Assembly: GCA_020633495.1 (NCBI GenBank)
Contig: JACKDR010000024.1
Span: 61,734 to 125,733, forward strand
Length of the DNA: 64,000 nt
Direction of reading: 5' to 3'
From: Kofleriaceae bacterium
GTDB lineage: Bacteria; Myxococcota_A; Polyangia; Haliangiales; Haliangiaceae
Each line of letters begins with the position of its first letter. Position 1 is the first letter of the stretch. Shown one piece after another: positions 1 through 9,000 of the stretch. The notes beneath the pieces are model-generated. The model saw only the letters and a list, made by a program, of their open reading frames with translations. It ran no database searches and was not told where the DNA came from. The translations under genes and the position numbers were made by a program.

Positions 1-765
1 ACACCCTGCGCACGAGCGCATGCGATCACGTCGCTCTCGTCCAACATTCTTCTTCTTGTGCTCGGCGAGCGCGTCGTCTTCGTGGAGGACAGTGACGACC
101 AGCGTTTTCATAGTTATGCCTTCGAAGTCCTGAAACGCCGGCATGAGATTCCCGGCAAGCCATCCCTGGTATTCGTGCCAAGTCCGCTCGGCACGAAGGT
201 CGGAGGGGGCTCGTCGCGAGTTCAGGCGCTCGTTGAGCAGTTCAGGGCCGCAGGCCTGAGACCATGCGTGCGCGGGCTCATCGATCGGGACACCAACAAC
301 CAGAGCACCGCTGACATCTTCGTTCTCGGACGCTACGCGATCGAGAACTATCTTGCTGATCCCCTGAATATCTTCTGCGCCATGCTCAATCGAGGAACCG
401 CGCCCACAGTGCCCGGCCTCCCCCTGATTCTCAAGGGAGACGAATCCGAGCTTAGACGGCTTCCAGTCGCTAGCCTACAGGCTATTGTTGACACGGTCTG
501 CTCAATCGTGTCCACGCACCTAGACGGTCGCAACGTCGCGCGCAGCGACGATCTAGTTGACGTGCCCATGTTGACTGAAGTCGACAGCTGCACGCTGCAA
601 TACCCGCGTTGGCTCCTCGATATGCAGGGCCATCAGCTGCTCGCCTCGGTCAACGCAGCCATTCCGTCTGCGAGCCGACGCGAACTCTCGGATGCGTTCG
701 AACGTCTGCAGATTCTCCCAGCGGAGCTGGCGGACATCTATAGGGCTCTACAATTGGCCCCATAG
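1..765 (+). CDS. TOPRIM-domain protein, OLD/DUF4435-like C-terminal part (5' end outside window)
   Basis: The reading frame is open from base 1, so the N-terminus lies to the left; a GTG at 58 is the first in-frame start but is probably internal. Counting from that GTG, the protein shows TOPRIM hallmarks: a hydrophobic strand ending in an acidic residue (VVFVEDSDD, Glu10), an Asp-x-Asp motif (IDRDT, Asp76 and Asp78), then RYAIENYL, the usual sequence after this motif in OLD-family and DUF4435 proteins. TOPRIM domains bind metal and cut or act on nucleic acid. In these families the domain normally follows an AAA-type ATPase, which would lie outside the window. Many relatives are anti-phage systems. 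The fold is seen in the motifs; the role is inferred from the family and the island setting. Confidence 0.6.
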   Translation, partial: TPCARAHAITSLSSNILLLVLGERVVFVEDSDDQRFHSYAFEVLKRRHEIPGKPSLVFVPSPLGTKVGGGSSRVQALVEQFRAAGLRPCVRGLIDRDTNNQSTADIFVLGRYAIENYLADPLNIFCAMLNRGTAPTVPGLPLILKGDESELRRLPVASLQAIVDTVCSIVSTHLDGRNVARSDDLVDVPMLTEVDSCTLQYPRWLLDMQGHQLLASVNAAIPSASRRELSDAFERLQILPAELADIYRALQLAP

Positions 766-817
766 ACATCGCCGCGGAGCCCTCGACGGTCGAGCCAGAC
801 GCGGCTGCGATACGAGG

Positions 818-2215
818 TCAGATCGGCTTGAAGATGCTCTGAGGACTCTCGGAGCGCAGTCGACCGTGGAACTCGGATGCATACCGATCGGTCATGCCAG
901 CAATGAAGTCTGAGATTATTCGGTCCCGAGCTGAGGGTTGGTTAAGGCGCGCATGGACCGAGCGGAAGTCGTCGGGCATGAGGCCCCCATCCGCCCCACG
1001 CAGAGTTTCGAACATCTCCTTGATAATCTGTTTGCCGCGATACTCAGCGAGCTTCAATCGCGGGCGAAGGATGAGCCCAACGAAACTGACATTCTTGAGC
1101 ACCTCCACCTCAGCTCTCACCTCAGGTCTCAGACAAACGCGAGAGAGAGCAGGCACCTCGTTATTCGGCAGGAACTCAACGGCATTGATGTATTTCGTGA
1201 TCAAGGAGGATGTAAATTGAGCACGCAAGTAGCCGTCGACTGACAGGTTGCGTGATGCTGTCTGCACGGCCACCGCGTGGCTCAGCGAGTTGTCTTCCGT
1301 CGCATCGGTCGTCGCACCGAGACTCCGGAAGACCAGCCGTAGCATGTCCGTCACGTCGCTAGCCTCGAACGACTCCCCGATTGCACGCTGGACTCTTGCT
1401 GCTACGGCATCTATGACATCGGCCGGCACGGCAAGGATATCGAGCGGGGTCATGAACCCCGCGTGAAACGCATCCTCAAGGTCGTAGGTCGAATACGCAA
1501 TGTCGTCGGCGAGATCCATGATCTGGCACTCAACCGTCTTGAAGTCGCCGGTGTAGCGACGGCCGGACAGCACTTTCTCCTTTATCCATGCTACGAGGGA
1601 ACGCTCTTCGTGGTAGTAGCCCTTCACCACGCTGCCTTTACCCGCACCACGGTCATCGTTTCGAGATGGAATCTCAAGATCGTACTTAAGGATCGCCGCC
1701 AACGTCCGAGCGCACAGGTTCAGGCCGAGGCGCTCATCTCGCCCACTATCGGAGATCCCCGACGAGTGGCCACCCAATGTGTCCCGCTTCTCAAGCGTGC
1801 CGAGAATCCGGAGCGTCTGAGCGTTGCCTTCGAACCCACCGGCCGACTCACGAAGCAGTTCGTCCAGTGCAGTCTCACCATTGTGACCGAATGGCGGGTG
1901 GCCCAGATCGTGGCACCAGCCGGCGAGTTCCGCAAGATCGGGGTCTATCTGGAAGCCCGGCTCTGCTAGGAACGCAACCGTCCCATTGAGGCGATACGCG
2001 ATCGACTTCGCGATCTGCCCGACCTCTAGGGAATGAGTCAGCCGATTGCGGAAGAAATCGGACTCGACGCCAGGGAAGAGCTGTGTCTTGCCCTGAAGAC
2101 GACGGAAGGCAGCGCAATGGATCACCCGGGCGGAGTCGCGCCGAACGCTGGAGCGGTATGGCTCATCGTTCGAGATTGCCTTGCGCCGCTCCCAGTCTGA
2201 CTCAGCGTACATCAT
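818..2215 (-). CDS. dgt: dGTP triphosphohydrolase (HD-domain dNTPase)
   Basis: Hydrolyses dGTP (and often other dNTPs) to the nucleoside and tripolyphosphate. The N-terminal block YRSSVRRDSARVIH plus AAFRRLQGKTQLF is the dGTPase signature. The HD metal site is visible as RLTHSLEV, then WCHDLGHPPFGHNGE, then DLADDIAYS. Length (about 465 aa) fits the family. An upstream in-frame ATG at 2275 would overlap the preceding small gene by 17 bp; I chose the ATG at 2215 because family members start about 15-20 residues before the YR..RRD motif. It lies in a low-GC island next to nuclease-like and XRE-peptidase genes. dGTPases that deplete nucleotides on infection are a known anti-phage type, so a defence role is possible but not shown; housekeeping dNTP control is the alternative. 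Confidence 0.88.
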   Translation of the reverse strand: MMYAESDWERRKAISNDEPYRSSVRRDSARVIHCAAFRRLQGKTQLFPGVESDFFRNRLTHSLEVGQIAKSIAYRLNGTVAFLAEPGFQIDPDLAELAGWCHDLGHPPFGHNGETALDELLRESAGGFEGNAQTLRILGTLEKRDTLGGHSSGISDSGRDERLGLNLCARTLAAILKYDLEIPSRNDDRGAGKGSVVKGYYHEERSLVAWIKEKVLSGRRYTGDFKTVECQIMDLADDIAYSTYDLEDAFHAGFMTPLDILAVPADVIDAVAARVQRAIGESFEASDVTDMLRLVFRSLGATTDATEDNSLSHAVAVQTASRNLSVDGYLRAQFTSSLITKYINAVEFLPNNEVPALSRVCLRPEVRAEVEVLKNVSFVGLILRPRLKLAEYRGKQIIKEMFETLRGADGGLMPDDFRSVHARLNQPSARDRIISDFIAGMTDRYASEFHGRLRSESPQSIFKPI

Positions 2216-2258
2216 GTCAACGAATGGTGCCTCGCCACGATGCGCCGTGCAGAAGCCC

Positions 2259-2429
2259 CTACTGCTTCTTCTCAAGCGTTTCGGCAGTCGTGACCGCCCC
2301 TGCGGGTGGAGCTATGCCGTGGCGCTCCAAGAAGCTGGGGCCACTTGACGTTCGCAGCTCCCTTAGCTCAGCGTCAGCACGTCGCTTCGCTTCGAGGAGT
2401 GCGTCAAAGGACGGCTTCGGGTCGGGCAT
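2259..2429 (-). CDS. small hypothetical protein upstream of dGTPase
   Basis: A 56-residue ORF beginning MPDPKPSFDALLEAKRRA and ending TLEKKQ, with a charged helical first half (LLEAKRRADAELRELR). It lies just upstream of the dGTPase on the same strand and its end overlaps the longest possible dGTPase frame, so the two are probably co-transcribed. I do not recognise the family. An in-frame ATG at 2501 would give 80 aa, but the added residues look non-coding. It could be a regulator or partner of the dGTPase; nothing in the sequence proves this. Confidence 0.4.
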   Translation of the reverse strand: MPDPKPSFDALLEAKRRADAELRELRTSSGPSFLERHGIAPPAGAVTTAETLEKKQ

Positions 2430-2727
2430 GTCGGAAGTGTACCAAGGTGCTCTGACTCTTCGGGAGTTCTTTCCGCGAAGTCGACTCGGGCATGATTCCA
2501 AGACGTTGGCGCAGCCATCGCGGTGGAATCATCCGCCGCATGGCCGCCACAAAGCCCAGGGATCGCGTCACGCCGGTAGGGGTGGCACGGAAGCGCCGAA
2601 GTTGGGGTTGGCAGCTGGCCGAGCCCCCTCGCTAACTCCCTGCTACCGCACGCGACAGATCCCCGCGCTGCTTCTTTTTTGCTTAAGAATTGGACACGGG
2701 CAGCGCAGTTGGCGTAACTAGGAGGGC

Positions 2728-3372
2728 ATGGTTTCGCCACCGGCCGACTTCGCAGACACCTTCACTCTCGAGATCGGCGAAACGCTCGTCGAGCTGGTCA
2801 GCTCCACGTACGAACTCGCCATTGACAACTTCAACAGGTCGAAGCCGTACAGCGACGCCAACACGTTCGGAACCGACGTGTACCGCTTCGGCGGCCACAA
2901 GCTCTCCGAGGCCGCCGAAGACAACCCCGACCTGATCACGCTGGTGCAGGAGCATCCCAACTTCGTGCACAAGATCGGTCGCTACGAGGTGTATTGCCAC
3001 CGCGTGGGGAAGACGGTGGGTGCCGACATTTGGCGTTCGTTCCCGAACCCGGAGACGGAAGGTGTGCAACGGTGCACCTCCCCCTTCTTGCCCGGGCTCG
3101 AGCCGGATCTCAACAAGGCTTCCACGGTCGTGCTTGCACACATTGGGAATCCTGAAGCTGGCCTGGTGAGCGTCCATCTCTGCATTCCTGTGCGCACCGG
3201 CGATGGGGCCGTCGCATGGGGACATGTGCACGAACTCTACTCAGCGACAATCGCGCCCATGCCCGCCGTTGCCATGCCCATGCCCATGCCCATGCCCCCA
3301 CCTGCGGCGGCCCCCGAAGACGTCGCTGTGGCCGTAGTCCGTCGTCGCCCCCGGAAGCACGGCGAACCGTGA
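2728..3372 (+). CDS. hypothetical protein coupled to XRE-ImmA peptidase
   Basis: A 214-residue protein of unknown family. It starts at an ATG preceded by a strong ribosome site (AGGAGGG, about 5 bases before). The body looks globular and soluble, with no signal peptide or membrane segment. Near the C-terminus is a Met-Pro repeat (four MP units, from an ATGCCC repeat at about 3270-3297), then a Pro/Ala-rich and basic tail. Its TGA stop overlaps the GTG start of the next gene (GTGA at 3369-3372), so the two are translationally coupled and likely act together. By analogy with other ImmA/IrrE peptidase operons it may be the partner, substrate or effector of the peptidase. This is inferred from position only. 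Confidence 0.65.
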   Translation: MVSPPADFADTFTLEIGETLVELVSSTYELAIDNFNRSKPYSDANTFGTDVYRFGGHKLSEAAEDNPDLITLVQEHPNFVHKIGRYEVYCHRVGKTVGADIWRSFPNPETEGVQRCTSPFLPGLEPDLNKASTVVLAHIGNPEAGLVSVHLCIPVRTGDGAVAWGHVHELYSATIAPMPAVAMPMPMPMPPPAAAPEDVAVAVVRRRPRKHGEP

Positions 3373-4472
3373 CTGGCTCCGACGACCTTCTCTCCGCCAC
3401 ACACCTCTTCGACCCCGTTCGCCTGACCATCGCCCGTGAACTCCGCGGCCTGACCAAGACTGAGCTCGCCGATTTCCTCGAGAAGACGCCGAGCGCGGTG
3501 AGCCAATTCGAGTCTGGTCGTGCGCGACCAGACCCGCAGACTCTGCGGCGAACTGCGCTGGCGCTCGGGCTGCCCATCGCATTTTTCACCCGACGGCGGA
3601 CCGCCGCCCCCATTCCGCTGGACGCTTGTCACTTCCGCAGCCTGCGCTCGGCGACTCAACGCGACCGTCGCCGACTTCTCTCAACGGCGACTCTGCTGTG
3701 CGAACTCGTGTCCGAGCTTGAGGAAGCCGTCGAGCTGCCCTCCGATGATGTGTCTCGCCTGGGCGCATCTCCAGCCACAGTTGAGGAGATCGACGCCCTT
3801 GCGATTGAGGTTCGGCGCGCGTGGGGGTTGGGAATGGGCCCGATCACCAGCATGGTGCGACTACTTGAGGCAAAAGGCGTGATCGTCGCGCCAATCGCCG
3901 CCGGCTGCGAAGAAGTTGACGCGTTTTCGTTGTGGCACGCCGGCCGGCCGCTCGTCTTCCTCGTCATGGACAAGCACTCGCCGAGCCGATCACGGTTCGA
4001 CGCCGCACACGAGCTGGGGCATCTCGTGATGCACGCCGACGTCATGCCAGCTTCGCAGGCGGTCGAGCGACAGGCTAACCGATTTGCGAGCGCCTTCCTG
4101 ATGCCACGTGAGACGTTCCTCATGGAGTGCCCGCATCGCCTTGTCTGGGGACACTTCGAGGAACTCAAACGCCGATGGGGAGTGTCGCTCAGTGCGTTGG
4201 TGCGGCGGGCGTACGACCTGGGTCGCTTCGGTGAGGCGACCTACCGTCGCGCCTGCATGCAACTCAACCAGAAGTACAACGCGGGTGGCGTTCGCAGACT
4301 GGAGCCTCATGAGCCCGCAGTAGAAGTACCGACGGTGGTAGCAGACGCGATCGAAGCACTCGATGAACAGAACCCGCTTGAAGGGCTTGCCCGACGTCTC
4401 GGGCTTTCGGCCTCCACCGTTTCACAGTTACTCCCCGGAGCCGCAGCAGGATCGTCGTGGGGTGGGAGCTAA
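3369..4472 (+). CDS. XRE-family regulator fused to ImmA/IrrE zinc peptidase
   Basis: A 367-residue fusion. Residues about 17-70 form an XRE helix-turn-helix (TKTELADFLEKTPSAVSQFESGRARPD). Residues about 185-260 hold the ImmA/IrrE metallopeptidase core, with the zinc motif HELGH at 214-218 followed by the typical ERQANRFASAFLMPRE stretch. A second helix-turn-helix-like segment (LARRLGLSASTVSQLL) lies near the C-terminus. The GTG at 3369 is chosen because it overlaps the upstream stop (GTGA); the frame extends upstream but only as an out-of-frame reading of the preceding gene. ImmA-type proteins cut repressors to induce mobile elements or stress genes, and XRE-ImmA fusions usually regulate neighbouring toxin-like or phage-like genes. 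Peptidase activity is inferred from the intact motif. Confidence 0.85.
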   Translation: MTGSDDLLSATHLFDPVRLTIARELRGLTKTELADFLEKTPSAVSQFESGRARPDPQTLRRTALALGLPIAFFTRRRTAAPIPLDACHFRSLRSATQRDRRRLLSTATLLCELVSELEEAVELPSDDVSRLGASPATVEEIDALAIEVRRAWGLGMGPITSMVRLLEAKGVIVAPIAAGCEEVDAFSLWHAGRPLVFLVMDKHSPSRSRFDAAHELGHLVMHADVMPASQAVERQANRFASAFLMPRETFLMECPHRLVWGHFEELKRRWGVSLSALVRRAYDLGRFGEATYRRACMQLNQKYNAGGVRRLEPHEPAVEVPTVVADAIEALDEQNPLEGLARRLGLSASTVSQLLPGAAAGSSWGGS

Positions 4473-4658
4473 TTATATTGTCCCGGCAGCGTGAAGTCCA
4501 CGGCCCTCAGCGCGGGCGCTCACGACTACTCCGCACACGCATTCATTGATGGTCGTCTCAGGGCGCTCACCTGCACGAGGCGCACCTCGTAGCGGATCGG
4601 ATGATTGCCCCCCCCGAAATCGTCGCGAACCGAGCCTTCTCACGGGGCGATCACGTCG

Positions 4659-6014
4659 CTACGGGTTGTCCACCTCAATCAGGTACGCATCACACCCCCC
4701 TGGGCCACGGACGTCGTCACCCACGTGGTCCCAGTCATCACACGGACCAGAGTCATGCACATCGGTGCGCAGCAACGTTGCGCCCGTCTTCGCGAGCGCA
4801 TCCACGACTTCCTCGCTCGGCGCCCGCGCGCTGGTCATGTCATATGGCCCTGCGCTCAGAAGCAGGATTGACGGCGACACAACATCAACAAACGCCGTCC
4901 GGGTCCCGGTGTCGCTCCCATGATGTCCAACCTGCAAGATGTCGACGTCGATCGCTCGGGAGTGCTGCGCCACAAGCCTCTTCTCGGCGCCATCCGGCGG
5001 GTCGTCAGGACGCCCGGACCGACCACTATCAGCGTCGCCGGTCAACAGCATGCTCGCGCCTCCGAGATCAACGCGAATGACAATCGAAGACGGATCTTGC
5101 GCCTCAACTCCAGAATCGAGCACAGTGAAACCCGCAACGTCGTCGAGAACCGCAAATCCACCTTCAGAGAATCGAACCCAGCTGCCCTGCAATGGGACTT
5201 GACGACTTCCGATTGTCAGTCTGGCATTCGCATCCGGCGCAGCATAGGTATGGTATGAAACCCCCTGCTCGGCTGCAACAGCCTCCAGGAACGCTGTGTA
5301 CGACTTCGACTCCGCACCTTCACCGTCGCCAGAACCAACGCCTTGGTCCCACACGTTCGCGACTGAGTAGCACTCCATCACGCGTGGCAGTGCGCTCGCA
5401 TGCTCGCGAGCGGCGTGGCTCAGAATCAGGTGATCGATCCGTAGCGTCGAGGGCTCCGCGTTCCAGTCGTCTCCCCCAGGAACGCACCCGTCACCACCGC
5501 TCGGGCCCACAGTTGCGAACAAGTAGGCCAAGAGCCTATCGGGCACCTCTTTCCCATCAATGGAACCACCATCATAGAGCAAGGTGAACTCGGTCCCCTG
5601 CACGAGTACCGATAGCCCCGTCCCCATGTCGAACATGTAGATGCGATAGTCGCCGTAGGCGACAGGGCGAGGTGGAACGTCCTTGCTGCCAGCAACCCGG
5701 CTTGTTCGAAGTGTCGCGGCGGGGGCAACCTCAGCGAGCTTCTCCCCTTTCACCCAACCAGTCAGGCCATTATCGAGGCGAACGTACTTCCACCCCTTTC
5801 TCTCCCTCACGACCTCCACCGACTCGTTCTGCTCGAGGCGAGCGACGACCTTGCTACGCTGCTGCGCTTTCGAGCGCACGTCTACCACACCCGCGTCGCG
5901 TTGCGGGCGAGCTCGTTCCGCGACCGCAAGCGCCGACACTCCCAAGACCGCAACTGTGGTGGCTGCGCCGACGCTGCGCGACAGACTCATGTGTGCGATG
6001 CTACCAAGCCTCAT
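4659..6014 (-). CDS. exported SH3-domain, metallo-beta-lactamase-fold protein (ComEC/Rec2 C-terminal type)
   Basis: 451 residues: an N-terminal signal or anchor (about 10-32), a bacterial SH3 domain (about 42-95, with GWKYVRL and TGWVKG), then an MBL-fold domain like the periplasmic C-terminal part of ComEC. The LLTGDAD motif (about 323-329) and VGHHGSD (362-368) are clear family marks. The first metal motif is altered: where ComEC-like proteins have H-x-D-x-D-H, this one reads H-A-A-R-E-H at 200-205, losing one acidic ligand and changing another. It lies 54 bp downstream of the Rhs gene on the same strand and may be in the same transcription unit. Likely an exported hydrolase or nuclease-like protein; activity is doubtful given the motif. 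An alternative start is Met9 (5990). Confidence 0.7.
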   Translation of the reverse strand: MRLGSIAHMSLSRSVGAATTVAVLGVSALAVAERARPQRDAGVVDVRSKAQQRSKVVARLEQNESVEVVRERKGWKYVRLDNGLTGWVKGEKLAEVAPAATLRTSRVAGSKDVPPRPVAYGDYRIYMFDMGTGLSVLVQGTEFTLLYDGGSIDGKEVPDRLLAYLFATVGPSGGDGCVPGGDDWNAEPSTLRIDHLILSHAAREHASALPRVMECYSVANVWDQGVGSGDGEGAESKSYTAFLEAVAAEQGVSYHTYAAPDANARLTIGSRQVPLQGSWVRFSEGGFAVLDDVAGFTVLDSGVEAQDPSSIVIRVDLGGASMLLTGDADSGRSGRPDDPPDGAEKRLVAQHSRAIDVDILQVGHHGSDTGTRTAFVDVVSPSILLLSAGPYDMTSARAPSEEVVDALAKTGATLLRTDVHDSGPCDDWDHVGDDVRGPGGCDAYLIEVDNP

Positions 6015-6068
6015 TGCCTCGCGCCACTCTCTTCAGCGCTGCACTCCGCGTCCCCCTGCAACGCAGGG

Positions 6069-9000
6069 CTAGTACCCGTTGTGATTGAAGTCCCATTCGT
6101 CGCAATCCTTCAACTGTTCTGTAAACCACCAGAGCACCATTTCCTGGCAGTAGCGCTCCAGGGGCGTGTAGCACTGCTCGATGGGCGCGTTTGTCCCCAG
6201 CAAGACGTCCAGCTTGCATTCGAGAGCGGCTAGCCGACAGCCCGTCCGGCCGGTGAACCCCTCGTTTGCATGCCGCTCACACTCCGTTGCATCCCCCGGA
6301 TCAAAGCTCGGGTGCAGTCCGAACACGTCGGCGCCGCTTGGCGGCTGCACAATCTCCCCCGAGAGTCGCAGCATCAGCGGATCGGACCACCCTGCACGGT
6401 CAGCGGAGCCTGTCCCTATGCCGAGATCGAGCCCTGCCAGCAACGTATCCTCTTCGCTCGCCGCGAGCCCGCCCCCAAGCACAGGACTTCCTAGGCGGGA
6501 CCGCGGCCTGCGCACACGCTCTCGAGGCACATACGCCCCAGTCCAGGACGGATCCGCTCCGTCGCTCCCATCGTCTCCTGCCACAAGTGCCAGGCCCGTC
6601 AACGGGTCGAACGAGTATCCAGCGCCCGCGCGGCCAATGCGAAGCGGCGGCCGGAGAGGCGTCGTCCCATTCCAGGCCGTAGTCTCAACCTCCTCGTACT
6701 CACGGCCGTTCGCTCCCCGGAGCGGCTGAAATAGCGTCGCCCCTGCGACAACCTCGTCCCATCCACCTCTATCAGGATTGGCAGCCCACACCCGGGCGGA
6801 TGCGCCGGAAGTCGGCCACGACCAAACTTCAAGTACTCGATTGTCGTCATCGGCGACGTAGTATCTACGCGTCGTTGTTACACTCGGGTAATCAATCTGC
6901 CAGTATGCCACTGGACGCTCCCCCATCCAGTAGAATTGGAAGATCGTATACGTCGACGGCGATGATATGTTTGGCGTATAGCGGACCTCTACGAGACGAT
7001 CATCCAGGTCGTAGTAGAAGAACCATTGCGCTTCGCTCCCCCCAGAGACGTAGCTCTTGAAGACCCGCCTACCCTTCTGATCATACGCGTTCGTAATCGT
7101 GTAGCTATACCACCAAGGCCAACTGTATCGATACCCGGTCATTTGGCGAACGTTCGCTCTGCCGTCGTAGTAATAGTGCCTCGCGTCGTACGAGTACGCG
7201 GTTGAGTCGTCCGCAGTCCGATTTCCACGGTCATCCCACGCGAAGTAGGTCGTGCCCGTGCTCGGAGACGACGTCATATAGGAGATTTGGTCCTTCCCAC
7301 TAGCAAGGCTGAATGCATACGTGTACGTGCCGTAGGCCGCTCCACGATGAAGAAGCTGCATACGATCACCGCTCGCGGTGTATGGCGGACTTCCGTTCAC
7401 GTTCGTCTTGAGATTCGACCCGCTTGTCGGGCAGGCACCGGAAACTGCAGCGTCACAGAGCAACCGATCCAGTAGGTCGTATTGCAGGTACTCATCCTGT
7501 ACGCCAGCAGCGGCGTAGGAGTAGTCGCGCACCGCAGTGCGCCCCTTCGCATCCTCGCTGTAGTCAATACGAAAGTGGCTCGTTCCACTCGTGTTCTTGT
7601 ACAGCACGCTGGACGGCCGATACCCGAGATTCCACTCAAGGTCCGCCTTCATGTGGTAGTAGTAGGTGGGTCCGCCCGTGACGTTGTATTGCTCATATTC
7701 ATCGAGCGGCCCAAATGGCATCCACTTCGTCGCGGTTGCCAACCACGTCGTCGTCCCAGCATATCGACGCATACCGTAGATCTTCTCGGCGTCTGAGTTG
7801 CTGCCACTGCTTCCCATCGTCCACGCCACATACGTCCCACTCGGAAACGTTACCTTGGTGTTGTGCCCGTTCTTGTCCCACTCGTACGCCTGAACGGCCG
7901 TGCGACCAGAGTCATCTCGGATGAACTCCTGCACAGTATGACCAGCGTCGTCGTAGGCGTAGAAGGTCTCTTGGTCGAGCGTGTGATCTGGATACAGGCT
8001 ACTGCAAAGCAACGTGGTTCGAACATGCGCCAGGCGGCCCTCGGTGTTCGAGCACAAGCCCCCGGTAGGGCAGGAGACCGGGGGCGCGTCATATGTATAT
8101 GCCACATCCACCGGCTCACCTGCCCCACAGTATTCCGTCCCATAGTCCTCGGTGAGAACGCGGCCGAGATTGTCGTACGTGAAGTCGTGGGTTACTTGCC
8201 CCGCCGCACCAAAGGCCTCCACCCGAGATGTGACGCGACCGCCCGCGTCGTATACATAGACGGTAGTACCTCCGTCCGGGTTCGTGGACTTGACCTGACG
8301 CCCTGAGTCGTCCCACATGCGCACTGAGGTCTTCCCGTCGTCATCCTCCACCTCGTTCGCACTAGTGCGCTGGAACGGATACGAGAGGAGCCAGGCATCG
8401 TACGTACTGGTTCCCGTATAGCGTCGAAACTCGTCGTCGCGATCAAGTACGTCGCGCAGGACCTCTGTCTTTCCAAGGTAGTTCTCGAAAGACACAGACG
8501 TTCGTTCGCCAGTAGCCGAGTATGTATAGGCTGTACTGTACGACGTTGACACGGGATTTTCGAGACCAGACACTTGTCGGCCGTCGAAGTACGCCCATTC
8601 CTGTCGACGCACGACGCTACCAGCGGCATTCTTGAATTCAATCTTGGCGACCTGACTGTCGTCACTGTACGTATATTCAATAGTGTCGCCGGCGGAGGAA
8701 AGTGTGCAGTCATCGCGCTCCTTCGTCGCGACAATCCGACCTCGGCCGTCGTATACGTGAAAGGTGCAATTTCCCAGGGGATGCTCCGTCTTTGTAAGCC
8801 GCCCCCATGAATCGTAGACGAACTTCGTCCTAATGTCGGATGTGTCGACGGTTGCGCACGACGATTGGCCCGCCATCGCGACTCGGCGCTCCGTCAACTT
8901 CCCATGGTTTGCATCGCGTGACATGCAGTTGTACGTTCCATCGGGCCCCATCTCCGCGTCCGCCTTGCCCCAGATACCGTAGTCACTGTATGTCGTCGTT

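Noticed and set aside
2363..2740. Minus-strand 125-codon frame upstream of the dGTPase small gene
   Set aside because: Composition is not protein-like and it would overlap the well-supported start at 2728. The 2430-2727 gap most likely holds promoters for the two divergent units.
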